From Nitzschia sp. pyKryTriq1 (lineage: Eukaryota > Bacillariophyta > Bacillariophyceae > Bacillariales > Bacillariaceae): DNA of 64,000 nt. The stretch covers positions 1,116,001-1,180,000 of the forward strand of contig OY101117.1 in the NCBI GenBank assembly GCA_956465555.1. The letters are read 5' to 3'. Made by a program: the position numbers and the translations under genes. The notes beneath the pieces are model-generated. The model was given only the letters and a program-made list of their open reading frames with translations, was not told where the DNA came from and made no database searches. This document shows positions 31,746 to 43,293 of this stretch, piece by piece. Numbering within the stretch: position 1 is the stretch's first letter; the number at the start of each line of letters is the position of its first letter.

Positions 31746-33279
31746 CTACTTGTTCAAATGTTCGAATACTATTCCACATTCTTCGAGCGTGGTGATGGTC
31801 TTTTGCCGCTCTTGAAAATCAAAGACATCGCCACCTGAGTCGAGCAGGACTAAAACGCTAGTCCCCCGTCGACGGAGATCGCAAAGTACTTGCATAGTCA
31901 CTGTACCTTGCAATATTCGAACAGCACTACTACTGTCCAAGTCAACCCGAATCATCAGGAGACCGCCTGATCCATTTTGTTTGGCAGACTTTGGGAGTAA
32001 AGGAAGCATGACTTGCCTCAAAATCCTTGCCAGTCTTTCAGATGATGTCACTGTCTGCCCATCCATGTTCTGTTCAAAAAGACGTGGAATATAGACAATG
32101 AGGAGCATGAGTCGGATAGTCGTCTACAGGACAAAGCTTATTTCCAGATAAACGACGACAACGGCAACGAAAACTCACCTTGGCTAATGGGTGTGCGTCT
32201 TCCCCTGTGCCGGTAGCAGCCTCCTCGGAAACAATGTGAAAGGTCCGAAAAATCGGTGGCCGTATCCCAGCAACAAACGTTTCGAGCGCATGCAATCTTG
32301 CCGTCCACTGACGATGATTGTTTTCCATTCCGAGAATACAAATATCTTCGGGGAAGATCAGGGACTTCTTATCGTTCCTCCACAACCATGAATGAAGAAA
32401 TTGACGAAACCGACTGGCTGGCAATAAATAAGAATGATCCGATGATGATGGGTTGCCATCACCACCATTGATATTACTACTCGTCGACAGTTGAAGTGTC
32501 TCGACGTCGAATCGAGGTCGAGACATTTCGGGTTGCATCCATGGAAGGTCGGGCTGTTGGTAGTGCCAAACAGGAGTGCAGACATCCAGTGCCAATTCCA
32601 TCCATGCTCCCAAGGCATCACCTTTCCCACTGTCTAGATCGATAAAGACGTGCCTGCAAGATGATGTGTCCTCTGGTAGGATCAGCTCCGAGTGATGAAA
32701 CGGTTGTTGTTGTTGTTCAGCAGTAGTGTCCTTTGGAAATTGAACTTTTTGAAGGGCCCACTGATCGATCCGTTCCTTTTTCTGTTGAGTGTTTGGAGCT
32801 AACAAGTCGTCGCCGTTGTTGTGGAGAATCGTATCGACAAATCTTTGACACCTGACCTGCGCCGATCGTCTCCACAGTAGCACGGCATTTTTGTCGCTTC
32901 GTCGTTGGCGTTGTGCTGGCGATACCTCGTGTGTGACAATGAGGTACATGGAAAATACCCCGGCCGCCCCCAGAAAGGCCATGAACCAAACTGGAGCACG
33001 TCCAGCATTGCTATTATTATTATTATCATGATGTGCGGCGTGCCTTCTGGGTGGCGCTTTGATTGCTGACGACAATGCCGCCTTCTCCTTCTTCTTCTCC
33101 TTCTTCTCCTCGATGATGCTTCGTTGTTGTTTCAGAGGAGGGACCTGCTTTGCCTCGCGATGATACAGATTCTGGTGGGAGGAGGAGGGATTTGACGCAT
33201 CGTGGTCGTTTTGCGTCTTTTGGGAGGACTTGCGACGATGCTTGAACTCGCCTTTCCACTCTCCGTATTTTGAGTTCAT
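31746..33279 (-). CDS. type II membrane protein, FkbM-methyltransferase-like
   Basis: Exon 1 33279..32179 and exon 2 32123..31746; a 55-bp intron (GTGAGT donor, CTGTAG acceptor) joins in phase 0 to give 492 aa. A basic N-terminal tail is followed by one membrane helix (WFMAFLGAAGVFSMYLIV, about residues 95-115). The lumenal part has HVFIDLDSGKGDALGAW near residue 213, which resembles the FkbM SAM-binding start. A later MIRVDLDSSSAVRILQ stretch sits where FkbM proteins have xxKxDIEGAE. Resemblance is weak and the Gly-rich loop is not canonical, so the enzyme activity is uncertain. The 55-bp intron is short for this window. Confidence 0.4.
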
Positions 33280-34346
33280 GGATATGGATGATCGATGATT
33301 GTCGCTACGAATACCAGTATAATATCTCGGTGAGGTACCCACGCCCACCACCACCAACAAAGAAACCTACCGTCGCAGTACTTGTACGGTAGACGGTAGA
33401 CGGTAGGTCAACGACACGAGTTTTGTGAATTGTTCGTGTTTTCGTTAGTTCCTTACCGGTATTATATGTATGAGTATACTTTATTATCGCATCCCATCAC
33501 ACCGCTCGCAGCTCGCAGGTAAATAATACGAGCACTATTGTATGTTGTTGTATGTTGTTGTAGAGACGTACCGATACTATGGGTACTGTACCGGTATGCC
33601 ATCTTTCCTTTCTCTTTCAAGATATAACGGTACTACCGGGTAGACTACGTAATAAAGCTTGCTTTTTTGTTTTTTGTTGCGCTCGCTCTGCTTGCTGGGC
33701 GGGGGGCGGGGCGGGGTGTTGTGTACGTACAAGAACCGGTATCTGTACGTGGCGTTCCCTCTGTGTTGAGAGTGTGTGTGCGTGTACTCATACTGTACGT
33801 GTACCTGTAGTAGAGTCTATTACACGACGCGCGCACGTACGTTTTCGTACGGTACCAGTGTGTACTTGTACTTGTAGTGGCGTAAACACCGTTTCGCGGT
33901 ATTCGGTTAGAAAAAACCGCGTGGGGACATCTCATCACTCAATCATCATCAACTGTTCGACGGACATACCGGTACCGGCGGTACACAGTACCAGTACTTG
34001 TACGCAGTATTACGTAGCTTTGTGCTTTGTCCAGTGATGAAAACAAAAGTGTGCCAACCGCAGGATGATGAAGAATGAAGACGATAGAATGAAGAGTGCA
34101 AGTTTCCATTCCACATTCCACATCTCACATCTACATGATACTACAGTATTGCTTTGAACAGCCAAATTTACTGCCTACCCTGGGGTGTTCTCTACTTTTG
34201 TACGAAACGCTTTCCCGCCCGGCACCCAGCACACTCCTTCTTCTCGCGATAGTCGCATGTTTGGCACGCAATACGTTCGACACGCAGAGCTCGAGTCTCG
34301 AGACGACAAATCATAATCAGGTACCACAGTAGAAAGTCTCTGCAAT
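33280..34346. promoter_or_regulatory. divergent intergenic region with GTAC clusters and G-rich tract
   Basis: 1067 bp between divergent starts. It has GTAC/CCGG-type clusters scattered from 33370 to 34012 and a G-rich tract at 33697-33716 with four G-runs separated by single C (a G-quadruplex-capable pattern). No gene was recognised. Confidence 0.5.
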
Positions 34347-37300
34347 ATGGTCATCTTTCAGCGCTCCTCGCTTTCGACGGCGCAAGATGCAGGTTCCGAT
34401 TCTCAGCAAGGTTCCGCACAACAAGCGCCACACCGGTCGAGTTTAATTTCTGCGAGACACGGGTCCTCTTCCATGAGTTTTCGGCACCATTCTGGTAGCA
34501 GCCGATATTCTTCCACGGCCTTTGAAGCCGGTATAACGAACGAAGTGAATGTTCCAAACTCTCGCTTGAGCCGATTTTTGTGCGGCTGTTGCGGTGGTAC
34601 CGTCAAATGCCGGAAACCGGCTTGCATGGCACCGCATTCCTCCGTGTCCGTGAATTCCAAGAAAATCATCCGAAGTCGCGCGTGGAAACTTCTCATGATT
34701 TTCTTCTATAGCTTCGTGTTGTTTGGATCACAAGTCTACTATCTTTTGGCTCCTGCCAAGGATACGGCCTTTAATATCATGGCACTTGTTACCTTTGGCT
34801 TTTGCGTTCTGGAGATTACACTTCGAATCATGGCGGAGCCCAACTACTTTCAATTTGGAATTACCTCTTTTTTCCAAAGCAAAAAATACAACATCGGGGG
34901 AGGAGGAGGAGGAAACGACAATAATAGCAACACTACTTGCGTGTTCGGGAGCTTTTTATTTTGGTGTGATGTGGTGTCAACAGTGGCTACTCTTTATGAC
35001 GTGACTTGGACCAACTTTAAGCATTTCGAACAACCGGTGATTGAGATTGAACTTGACATGAATGGCTTTCCGGTACGTACGTTCGTTTGTTGGTTCTTTC
35101 TTTCTTTCGTCATGCCCATCATCAAGATTTTTGCAACGAAACAACTCGTTGGGGACTGTGCTCATTTTATTTTATTTTTGTGGTTGCTCTTGTTCTTTGT
35201 TTTGATACACTGTACGTAGGTGGAGGGGTTCGACAACTCATTCCGCCTCCGACCCGTAACCATGGAGTTGAATTTGTTGGTGACCATAGCTCGCTCCGCC
35301 CGATGGGCTCGTTTTGTTCGATCTCGCACTGTGATCAATGCCAGTAATCAGATCAATTGGTACTGGGTCTTCAAACATCTCAAATGGTGCAATCCTGTCT
35401 TCTACTATAAGCGATTTCGGAACCAACGCCAGAAAGCACGCCTGGAGACTCTGAGAACGGTGAACGAATCCACAAGTTTTGTGCAGGCATCACGACCCGG
35501 AGACAGACGGACTTCGTGGGGAGTTTTACAAATCGGAATATTGGCGGCCGTTCGGGCACAAGCGGAAGCAGAAGCCAAACAGCTTCGGGAAGCCCGGAAG
35601 GCAGGCTTCTGGAACGCGTTGAAGAAACCATTCTTGGGATTCATGAGGGAACGGGAAGATAATGCACAAATCCGACAAGTGGCAGCCATTAAAATCCAAC
35701 GGGCTTGGAGACAGCACGTGCGGTTTGAAACGGCCATGTCTACGGATGGAGGCAGTCTATTAGGTGATTTGTTTGATGACGACAGCAACTCATTCATGAA
35801 CTCACATCGATCGCATTCCATCAATCCGCTAGATCGTGTGCAAGGCAAGCGATCCGTTTTGGCGGCCTTTGCTCAAATGAATGCCCATGCCGGTGGCAAG
35901 TTGGACCGACGCGAAATCAAGGCAAGTTTTGGAGGCAACCGAGATGAGCAACCAGGGTCTCGATTTCAATCTCAAGCTGGAAAGGGGCGCGAATCTCAAG
36001 TCGGAAGTGACATGCGGGAGCTTACCGGTCAACGTGTTGCCATTGGCGTTCTTCTGGCGTTGGTTTTTACGGTCGTATTTACATTCACAGAGTCAAGTAC
36101 CACTTGGCCTACCACAATGGTTGTGCTTCACAACCAGACGATGAATGTTAAATATCGCATGGATGCCTTGTCCAATGCACGAGATACATCGGCGTCAGAA
36201 ATGTACTTGTACGAGCCTTCGATGGATGACGTGATCATTTTTCCAATGAACGGAACAGAAGCGCTGAAACCACGAGAATCAGTACGATACGTGGTGGTGG
36301 ATGCTTTGGGACGAGAAACTGCTGCAGAATTTTCCTTGCGAGACCAAGTGGTCCAAGAGGCAATCACCGAAATCGTCGCTACAATATTTGTGCTCGTCGT
36401 TTGGTTTTTTGGTGTCACTGCCTTCGCCGGACCCGTCATGAGTTTGGTTGTTGTTCCAATCGAACGGATGGTACGGCTACTTGGAATGCTTATGATGGAT
36501 CCACTTGGCTACCAATCGACGCAAAAGTTCAAGAATTTTTTGATTGAAGAAGACAAGCTCATCAATAATACAGGGTGGACCAGGGAAGTTCTCAAGGGTA
36601 TGGAAACTTCGTTTCTCATGTCCACAATCCTTCGTATTGGGTCGTTGATGAAAGTTGGATTCGGAAGCGCGGGCGTCGAAATTATTCGCAACAACCTTCA
36701 GAAGGGCCAGAGCAAGAACATGCTGATTCTAACCACGCAAGGTTCTACCGTGTCGTGTATATTTCTCTTTTGCGACATTCGCCAGTTTACAGATGCCACA
36801 GAATGCCTTCAAGAAGAAGTCTTTGTCTTTACAAACCGAATTGCCGCTGTTGTCCATTCCATCTGCCACTCGTATGGCGGTGCTGCCAACAAGAATGTGG
36901 GTGATGCCTTTCTTCTGAGTTGGTCACTGGAGGATAAAGAAGCCAGCAAAAATAACTCGTCTGGCGGTCGAACACGCGAAGTCACAGTGCTGAAGGCTAA
37001 GAGCAATCAAGCCGACAAAGCTCTGCTGTCGGTCATCAAGATTTGCATTTCGCTTTACTATGACAACTATTATCTTGAGCCGTTGAGTGAAACGGCGCGA
37101 AATAGGTTGCAAGACAAGCTCAAGAAACGCACGGGACCGGTGGTGCAGATGGGATTTGGGCTTCATGCTGGAAAAGCCGTTCAAGGTGCCATCGGTTCGC
37201 AAAGAAAGATTGACGCCACGTACGTCTCCGAAGCCGTGGAAAGAGCTGAATTTCTCGAATCTTCGACCAAGAAGTATGGACTGAAGTTGCTCATGTCCGG

Positions 37301-38057
37301 GAGTTTCCACCGGCTTCTCCATCCAAATACGCGAAGGCGATGCCGCAAAATTGATCGGCTCCTCTTGCTAGATGACGATGAGGACAATGACGAAGACGAT
37401 GACGAGCTCCACGGCGAGCTTATGGAGTTGTTCACTTTTGATATGGATGTGGCTGCGATTCACCGACCACAAATAAAGGCAAGAGGCACGGAAAACGAAA
37501 CTATCTCTGACAGTGGCTCCGTCAGTGCTGAACCCAGTCGAAAGACTAGAAAAGGAGAACGCAGATCTAATCCATCCGCCCGCCAAATTCGAAACCGACG
37601 CAGGAGTGTTTCGCTTCGTCTTCAACCAACGGTCAATGGCAGTGAAGAGTTCTTTCTATCGGGCCCCGGTAGTCAGATGGGCGGTGAGAGCAGTCAGCGT
37701 GGACCTGCCGCGTCCCTTGTTGGCGGAGGAACAGTGGTATCTTCGCATAGCGTCGAAGAACAAAATCAAGGCATACCAGAGCTTGTCCTTCCGACGGGCC
37801 CTGCTTTGTATAGCCACAACGTCTGGCAGTCGCCTGATATGAAACGGATTCGAGATAAGTTTGTTCAAGGGCTTTTCTTCCAAAAGTTTCAAGCCGGTCT
37901 CCAAGCCTTTTATAGCAAGGACTGGGACATGGCGCGACAATGCTTTCAAACAGTTCTGGAGAATTTCGATGATGGTCCATCCAAGTACTTTATGGACAAA
38001 ATTATGAAGAACAAGGGAGTCCCGCCCAAAGACTTTTTGGAGTATGGCCTGGCTTAA
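34347..38057 (+). CDS. voltage-sensor-like / IQ / class III nucleotidyl cyclase fusion, copy A
   Basis: Exons 34347..35072 and 35220..38057 (147-bp intron, GTACGT donor, phase 0) give 1187 aa. S1 is about 112-134, S2 about 141-162 with FGFCVLEITLR, S3 about 201-219 with WCDVVST, S4 about 259-281 with IARSARWARFVRSR: Arg at every third place, four times. An IQ motif (IKIQRAWRQHVR, about 397-408) suggests calmodulin binding. Then come two helices (about 514-531 and 626-652) around a 95-residue loop with NxT sites (NQT, NGT). The cyclase domain (about 750-940) has metal Asp residues in LFCDIRQF and NVGDAFL. Where class III enzymes usually read VNxAxRLE it has VERAEFLE. The C-terminus ends in a TPR-like helix pair (YSKDWDMARQCFQ). 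I infer membrane potential or calcium coupled to cAMP/cGMP output. No K+ channel selectivity filter is seen. Confidence 0.8.
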
Positions 38058-38802
38058 ACATTCTAAAAGGGCGCGGCTGTTTTGTCTCTCATATTTCTGA
38101 AGCAGGCTATTCATTCAGCATGCCTCTTTTGACAATTTCTCGCTGACTACGCTGACTACTAGTATTATCAGTATCAGTATCAGTATTGGTATTGCAAAAC
38201 CTTTATCTATTATTCGTTGGAGACCTACTGGCGTCTTTGGAAATACAGTACTTGTACTGGTACAGTACCGTACAAGTACGCGAATACCGGTACCGGTATG
38301 TTTTCTCTCGAATACTCGTACGTACTTCGTACGGTACATAGGGGTCGGGTGGGTCGGGCAAAATTTGGGGAGGGGCCGACTGAAAGATGGTTTCGACCTC
38401 GGCCCAACTCTACAGTTCGTACCTGGTACACGTACTGTACCAGGTAGTGTACAGCTAGTACCGGTATGCGGATACCGCCCTCTCTTTCCCGGTTTGTGGG
38501 TGTTTTGTTTTTGCTGTTCGGTTGTTTGTTGTTTCTTGTTTGCGTGAACATCTCAAAAGTGTCTCGAGGCAAAAGGCAAGCTGGTAGATATTAGCAAGTA
38601 GATACCTACTTTTGATAGTGATGGACGAGTAGAAGCTCTACTACGAGAGAGCACAATCCAAAATAACCGTTGCTTGACACAGGCTGGCAAATCAATATTC
38701 CTGCACGCGTTTCAGCTGTCACCGTTGATAGACTTCTCCCAACTAATAGCGCTGGGTTTGCCGTCGAAAAAGGAATAAAGAACGCAAGAGGCTAACGACG
38801 CC
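38058..38802. other. intergenic region between cyclase genes
   Basis: 745 bp. It holds AGTATC repeats near 38160-38190 and a dense GTAC/CCGG cluster at 38246-38466. Promoter for copy B expected; no gene was recognised. Confidence 0.45.
38246..38466. repeat. GTAC/CCGG cluster (example of a recurrent intergenic pattern)
   Basis: A stretch built of GTAC and CCGG tetramers with short spacers (TACCGGTACCGGTA, GTACTGGTACAGTACCGTAC). Sister clusters: 4696-4725, 7208-7246, 14431-14503, 18293-18363, 26416-26475, 33570-34012, 42700-42726, 43013-43143, 45300-45880, 48058-48310, 62450-62760, 62944-63040. None lies inside a called exon. Confidence 0.8.
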
Positions 38803-41800
38803 ATGGCGGAGCCACAACTTGTAGAAAGTGTGTTGAACCAGGAGCGCCGAAAGACACCATTCCTCCGGGGCTGTCTTGAATGTCTGAGAAGACCAAGAGG
38901 ACATCAACTCCGCTATGTCGTTCACACGTTTGACCGAATTCTGAACAGTTTGGCCTGGAGAAGTCTGATTGTCATATTCACCATCATTCTGCTATTTGGG
39001 TCTCCGATCCAGTTTTTGTTCACGCCGAAGGAGGCCGATACTACCTTTGCGGTCCTGTACATTCTGGCTTTGATCGTATTTGTGGTAGACATGATTCTGA
39101 ATATAGTGGTAGATCCAGACTATTTCGGTTTTGATCCGTTTCACCGCAATCGAGTCCAGCCCTTCGATCAAGCCAAGTTTTGCACCTATGGAATCGGGTC
39201 CTTCAGAATGTGGTGCGACGTTGTTTCCACGGCTGCAATTCTGTACGATATTCCCTTTGTCAATTCTCCTCAATATAAAGAGGAAACATTGTCTCTGATT
39301 CTGGACGACTTTGGATTACTGGTACGTGTCTAATTTCTCAGTTGAATGCCGCCTTGCTCCTTTCCCATATTGCTTTCTAAACACTTGCATTTTTTTGATG
39401 TCCAGCTGAGTAGTGATTATTACAACGGTATCTATCCAGTGGAATTCCGGGGTTTTGATTCATTAGTCCTAGTTTGTAAGGCAGCCAGGGTGGCTCGTTT
39501 GATCCCATCTACGAAAGTCGTGGAGATTTCTTCTCGGGTAAACTTCTACTGGTACATCGAAAGGATGAATCCATGGTGGTATTATGTCCAATTTCGAGAA
39601 CAGCAAGCGGCTGCCAAACGAGAGAAATTATTTGAACCAAAACAGGGCACTGGTTTGTCACGACGAGCGTCTTGGGGTGGCTTGGAAATTGCAGCCTTGG
39701 CGAAAGTCAAGGCGATGGCTGGCGAACGCCGAAAGAAGGAGCAGCAGTTGGGATTCTGGAGTCGAACGTTGGAACGTATGAAACGAGGCTTTCGATCAGT
39801 GGGCTTTCTGCCTAATACAAATCTGGAGTTAAAACGTCACATCGCAGCAACCAAGATCCAAAGGGCGTGGCGCGGACGGCTGGCTCGCCCGATGGAGACA
39901 AGATCTATGGATGGTATGGATCTTGAGAGCGTGGATGGGGATGGTTGGAGAGGTCGGTACAGTGGGGGCAACACTTTGGAACGCGTGTTGAAGAAACGTA
40001 ACATGCTCGGAAATTATTACCGTCAAAACAACAGAAATATTCGATATTCCAATGAAAGCTCTGCTGGCGTCAGAAACAATCGAGATGCCTCCACTCGTGA
40101 TCAGACTAGTGGGACCAGGGCAGACTCACGAGTGGGAACAGCCATGGCGGAAGTCACTGGGCAATGGGTTGCAACAATTATTCTGATCGGATTGATTTTA
40201 ACAATTCTCTTCACATATCATGAACGAGATTCGACAAAGCCATCCACTATGGTCGTTCTCCACGGTCAGGTTACGGGAAGCACAAGTGAATGGTTCGCTG
40301 AGAAAGCCGTTAATACCTCTGTATCGAGTGTGATTCCAGGTCTTTATGCATATACTGGAGATATATACACGCTGAATGAAACAATTGACTTTCGGTTCAC
40401 CCCTGCTATAGCTGTTGACACCCTACGAGAGCGAGACAAGCTCAAAATCATTGTAAAAGACTCGAGCGGGCAAACCGAAGGAATATTTGAGAATGTACAA
40501 GAGAAGAAGGACGAAGCCTTGGTAGAATTGCTCATGACAATTTTCGTCCTCGTTGTCTGGTTCTTGGGTGTCACTGCTTTCGCTGGACCGGTTATGACGC
40601 TGGTCATTATACCAATTGAACGTATGGTCCGACTCTTGGGGATGCTGATGTTGGATCCTTTGGGCTACCAAACAAACTCGAGGTTCAAGAAGTTTATGTT
40701 TGAAGAGGATGCGCTAGTGAAAAAATCCCAGTGGACGAAGGAAGTTCTCAAGGGAATGGAGACTTCCTTTTTGATGTCGACAATTCTTCGAATCGGCTCT
40801 TTGATGAAAGTTGGTTTTGGAAGTGCTGGCGTTGAAATCATCAGGCACAATTTGCAGAAGGGGCAAAACAAGAATATGTTGATTCTCAACTCACAGGGTT
40901 CTACTGTATCATGCATCTTCCTGTTCTGCGACATCCGACAGTTCACTGACGCGACGGAATGCCTACAAGAAGAGGTGTTTGTCTTCACCAATCGGATTGC
41001 TGCAGTCGTCCACTCGATTTGCCATTCCTATGGTGGGTCGGCGAACAAGAATGTGGGTGATGCATTTTTAGTCAGTTGGCTTCTCGAAGACGACAGTGGA
41101 AATGGTACACGATTCGGTTCTCGTTCCTCGCAAGCCTTGGTTGCAAAGCACAACCAGGCAGACAAGGCGTTGCTTTCCGTTGTTAAGATTTGCATGTCAT
41201 TGCACTACGATGACTACTACGTCCAGACCATGTCCGATACTGCACGCACTGCACTCTTGACCAAGCTTAAGAATCGACCAGGACCAGTGGTGCAAATGGG
41301 ATTTGGTTTGCACGCAGGAAAGGCCGTCCAAGGGGCCATTGGTTCGCAGCGGAAGATTGATGCTACTTATGTCTCCGAGGCTGTTGAGCGAGCAGAATAT
41401 CTTGAGTCCTCAACGAAACGATACAAACTGAAAATGTTAATGTCGGACACTTTTCACAGACTGTTGCATTCCAGCAATCGTCGGCGCTGTCGCAAGATTG
41501 ACCAAATCATGTTTGCTAATGGAGACGAAGAAGAGGATGAGCAGTCATATGAGCAGGGGGATATTATGGAACTTTACACGTATGACATGGACATCGATGC
41601 TTTGTGGCGATCGAAGAAATCCAACCCCACCATTGATGGCCTTGAACCCCCCGTCGCAGAGACCGACCAGGCGAGGCATTCGTCCGGATCGCAACCTGCG
41701 CGTGCTGGACAGAAAGGTCGTGCACGTCGAATAAGTGTAAGGAGCTACGGAACCAAGCGAGAATCTGCTGGAAGTGATGAGAACAGATCCGGTAGCATGT

Positions 41801-42189
41801 CTGTCAACAGTGAGGCTGGCCAAAGCATGATGGCGGCAGCCAAAATCGCAGCTGAGTTTAGTGGATCGACGTACTTTGAGGTGGACGTCAACGAAGATGC
41901 GGCCGACCCGGGAGAATTGGTGCTGCCCACGGGACCCCAATTGTACAGTTCCAATGTCTGGTTGCAAGAAGATATGCGTCGCATCCGACACCAATATACA
42001 TCGGTTGTATTTCAAACTTTCAGTTCAGGGCTACAGAGGTACTACGAAAAAGACTGGCCGGGGGCGAGACACTGTTTCGAGGCTATCATAGAACGTTTTG
42101 ACGATGGTCCATCCCAATATTTTCTGAAACAGATGAAAAAACACAACTGGATCCCACCCCCAGATTTCCAGCCATTTGGCAAAGCATAA
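38803..42189 (+). CDS. voltage-sensor-like / IQ / class III nucleotidyl cyclase fusion, copy B
   Basis: Exons 38803..39321 and 39406..42189 (84-bp intron in the same place as copy A, phase 0) give 1100 aa. S1 about 52-73; S2 about 82-104 with VFVVDMILN (Asp where copy A has Glu); S3 about 133-150 with WCDVVST; S4 about 191-210 with CKAARVARLIPSTK, so fewer charges than copy A and a Pro inside. IQ motif TKIQRAWRGRLAR near 322. Two helices near 427-445 and 550-577 flank a loop of about 105 residues. The cyclase core from about 671 keeps both metal Asp (LFCDIRQF, NVGDAFL) and again replaces the transition-state pair (VERAEYLE). The TPR-like tail is conserved. Very high identity to copy A in the cyclase domain, lower in the sensor and loop, shows duplication with divergence of the input side. 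Confidence 0.8.
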
Positions 42190-43293
42190 ATTAATTTAAA
42201 AAATGTAAATTTTTTTCTTTCTCCCTGCCTTTCCAATAGTTGCCCCCGTCATCAAAACAAAGTTCCTCTCCAGATCGCACGGCCCTTGATGTGAAAAATG
42301 CAACTTGGCCCTTTGACAAAACTAAAAACTAGCACGTAGAAATTGAAGTTGACCTCCGATACGAGAATACAGATTGATTTTAAAGAAGTGAGACTACTAT
42401 TTTTCTCTGGCTTTCTCAAGGATGAAATCTTTTGAAATCGTGAAGTGCTCTTGGGTGTCAGGGACACGACCAACTTGTCTTAAATGTATAGGTATTGCCC
42501 ATCTTGGATGTCAAGGAAAGGACCGGTCATAGTATAAATAAATATGCAAAGGTAGTCTTGACGCCGCACAGGTGTCACGACTACTAGGAATGCTTCGCAG
42601 TGTCAGGTCGGGCGGAGACGGACAGATGGATGACGTCAAAGCGCGAGCGGAGGCGGACAGACAGATGACGTCGGCGCGTGACGTCGACAGGACACTGCAA
42701 CCGGTATGTACCGGTACCGGTACATGATTGGGCCTGATGATGATACCTGGTCGTGATATGTTGTTTGTCTTTTCTACGCCATTGCCTACGTACTTTTAAT
42801 CCAAGGTAGCCATCGTTTTCGGAGGCTTCTCGCATGTCAACTATTTTGAACATTAAGTAAACGTCTCATGTTCCCCAATATCTTACTTATTGCCTGTTCG
42901 GAGAAATAGGGCCCTCCCAATGTCAAAAGCGCCAACCGGAGAACAGGCAAAGAAGACCCACATGCGGTACGTATGTATTTAGATGCAACCTTTCTAATCT
43001 TCCGTAGAATTCCTACCGCCGGTACCCTACCGGTACGTGCGCACGGGGAAATATATTTATCGTGGGCCGACCGCCCTTGCTTGTTTCCGTCTTTCTTCGA
43101 ACAACAGCAGATACATACCGGTGCCGGTAGATAGATACCGGTAGAGAGCACGACAGCGCTGGACATGAGACAGAACAACGCGGCGAGCAGACGTCTTTTC
43201 CGCATCGCCGCTGTTTCCGCACGAGAAGAACAGGGACAAAACCTCTGCGGGGTCTCCTTTCGGTCAGCTTTATTTTTTCCATTGTTGTCGATC
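42190..43293. promoter_or_regulatory. intergenic region upstream of HSF gene 1
   Basis: 1.1 kb between cyclase B and the first HSF. It contains the CRE-type cluster (separate entry), GTAC/CCGG clusters at 42700-42726 and 43013-43143, and a minus-strand frame (42837-43643) that overlaps the HSF gene and is not supported. Confidence 0.5.
42603..42690. promoter_or_regulatory. cluster of three TGACGTC (CRE-type) sites
   Basis: TGACGTCA at 42631-42638, TGACGTC at 42666-42672 and at 42679-42685. The first two sit in an imperfect tandem repeat containing GGCGGA and GACAGATG. TGACGTCA is the classic bZIP/CREB palindrome; TGACGT-type elements are known to mediate CO2/cAMP responses in a diatom carbonic anhydrase promoter. 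Use here is inferred. Confidence 0.5.

Noticed and set aside
34347-38057. Reading the cyclase genes as channel-cyclases with a K+ pore
   Set aside because: The loop between the last two helices has NxT sites but no TxGYG-like filter, and an IQ motif lies between S4 and these helices.
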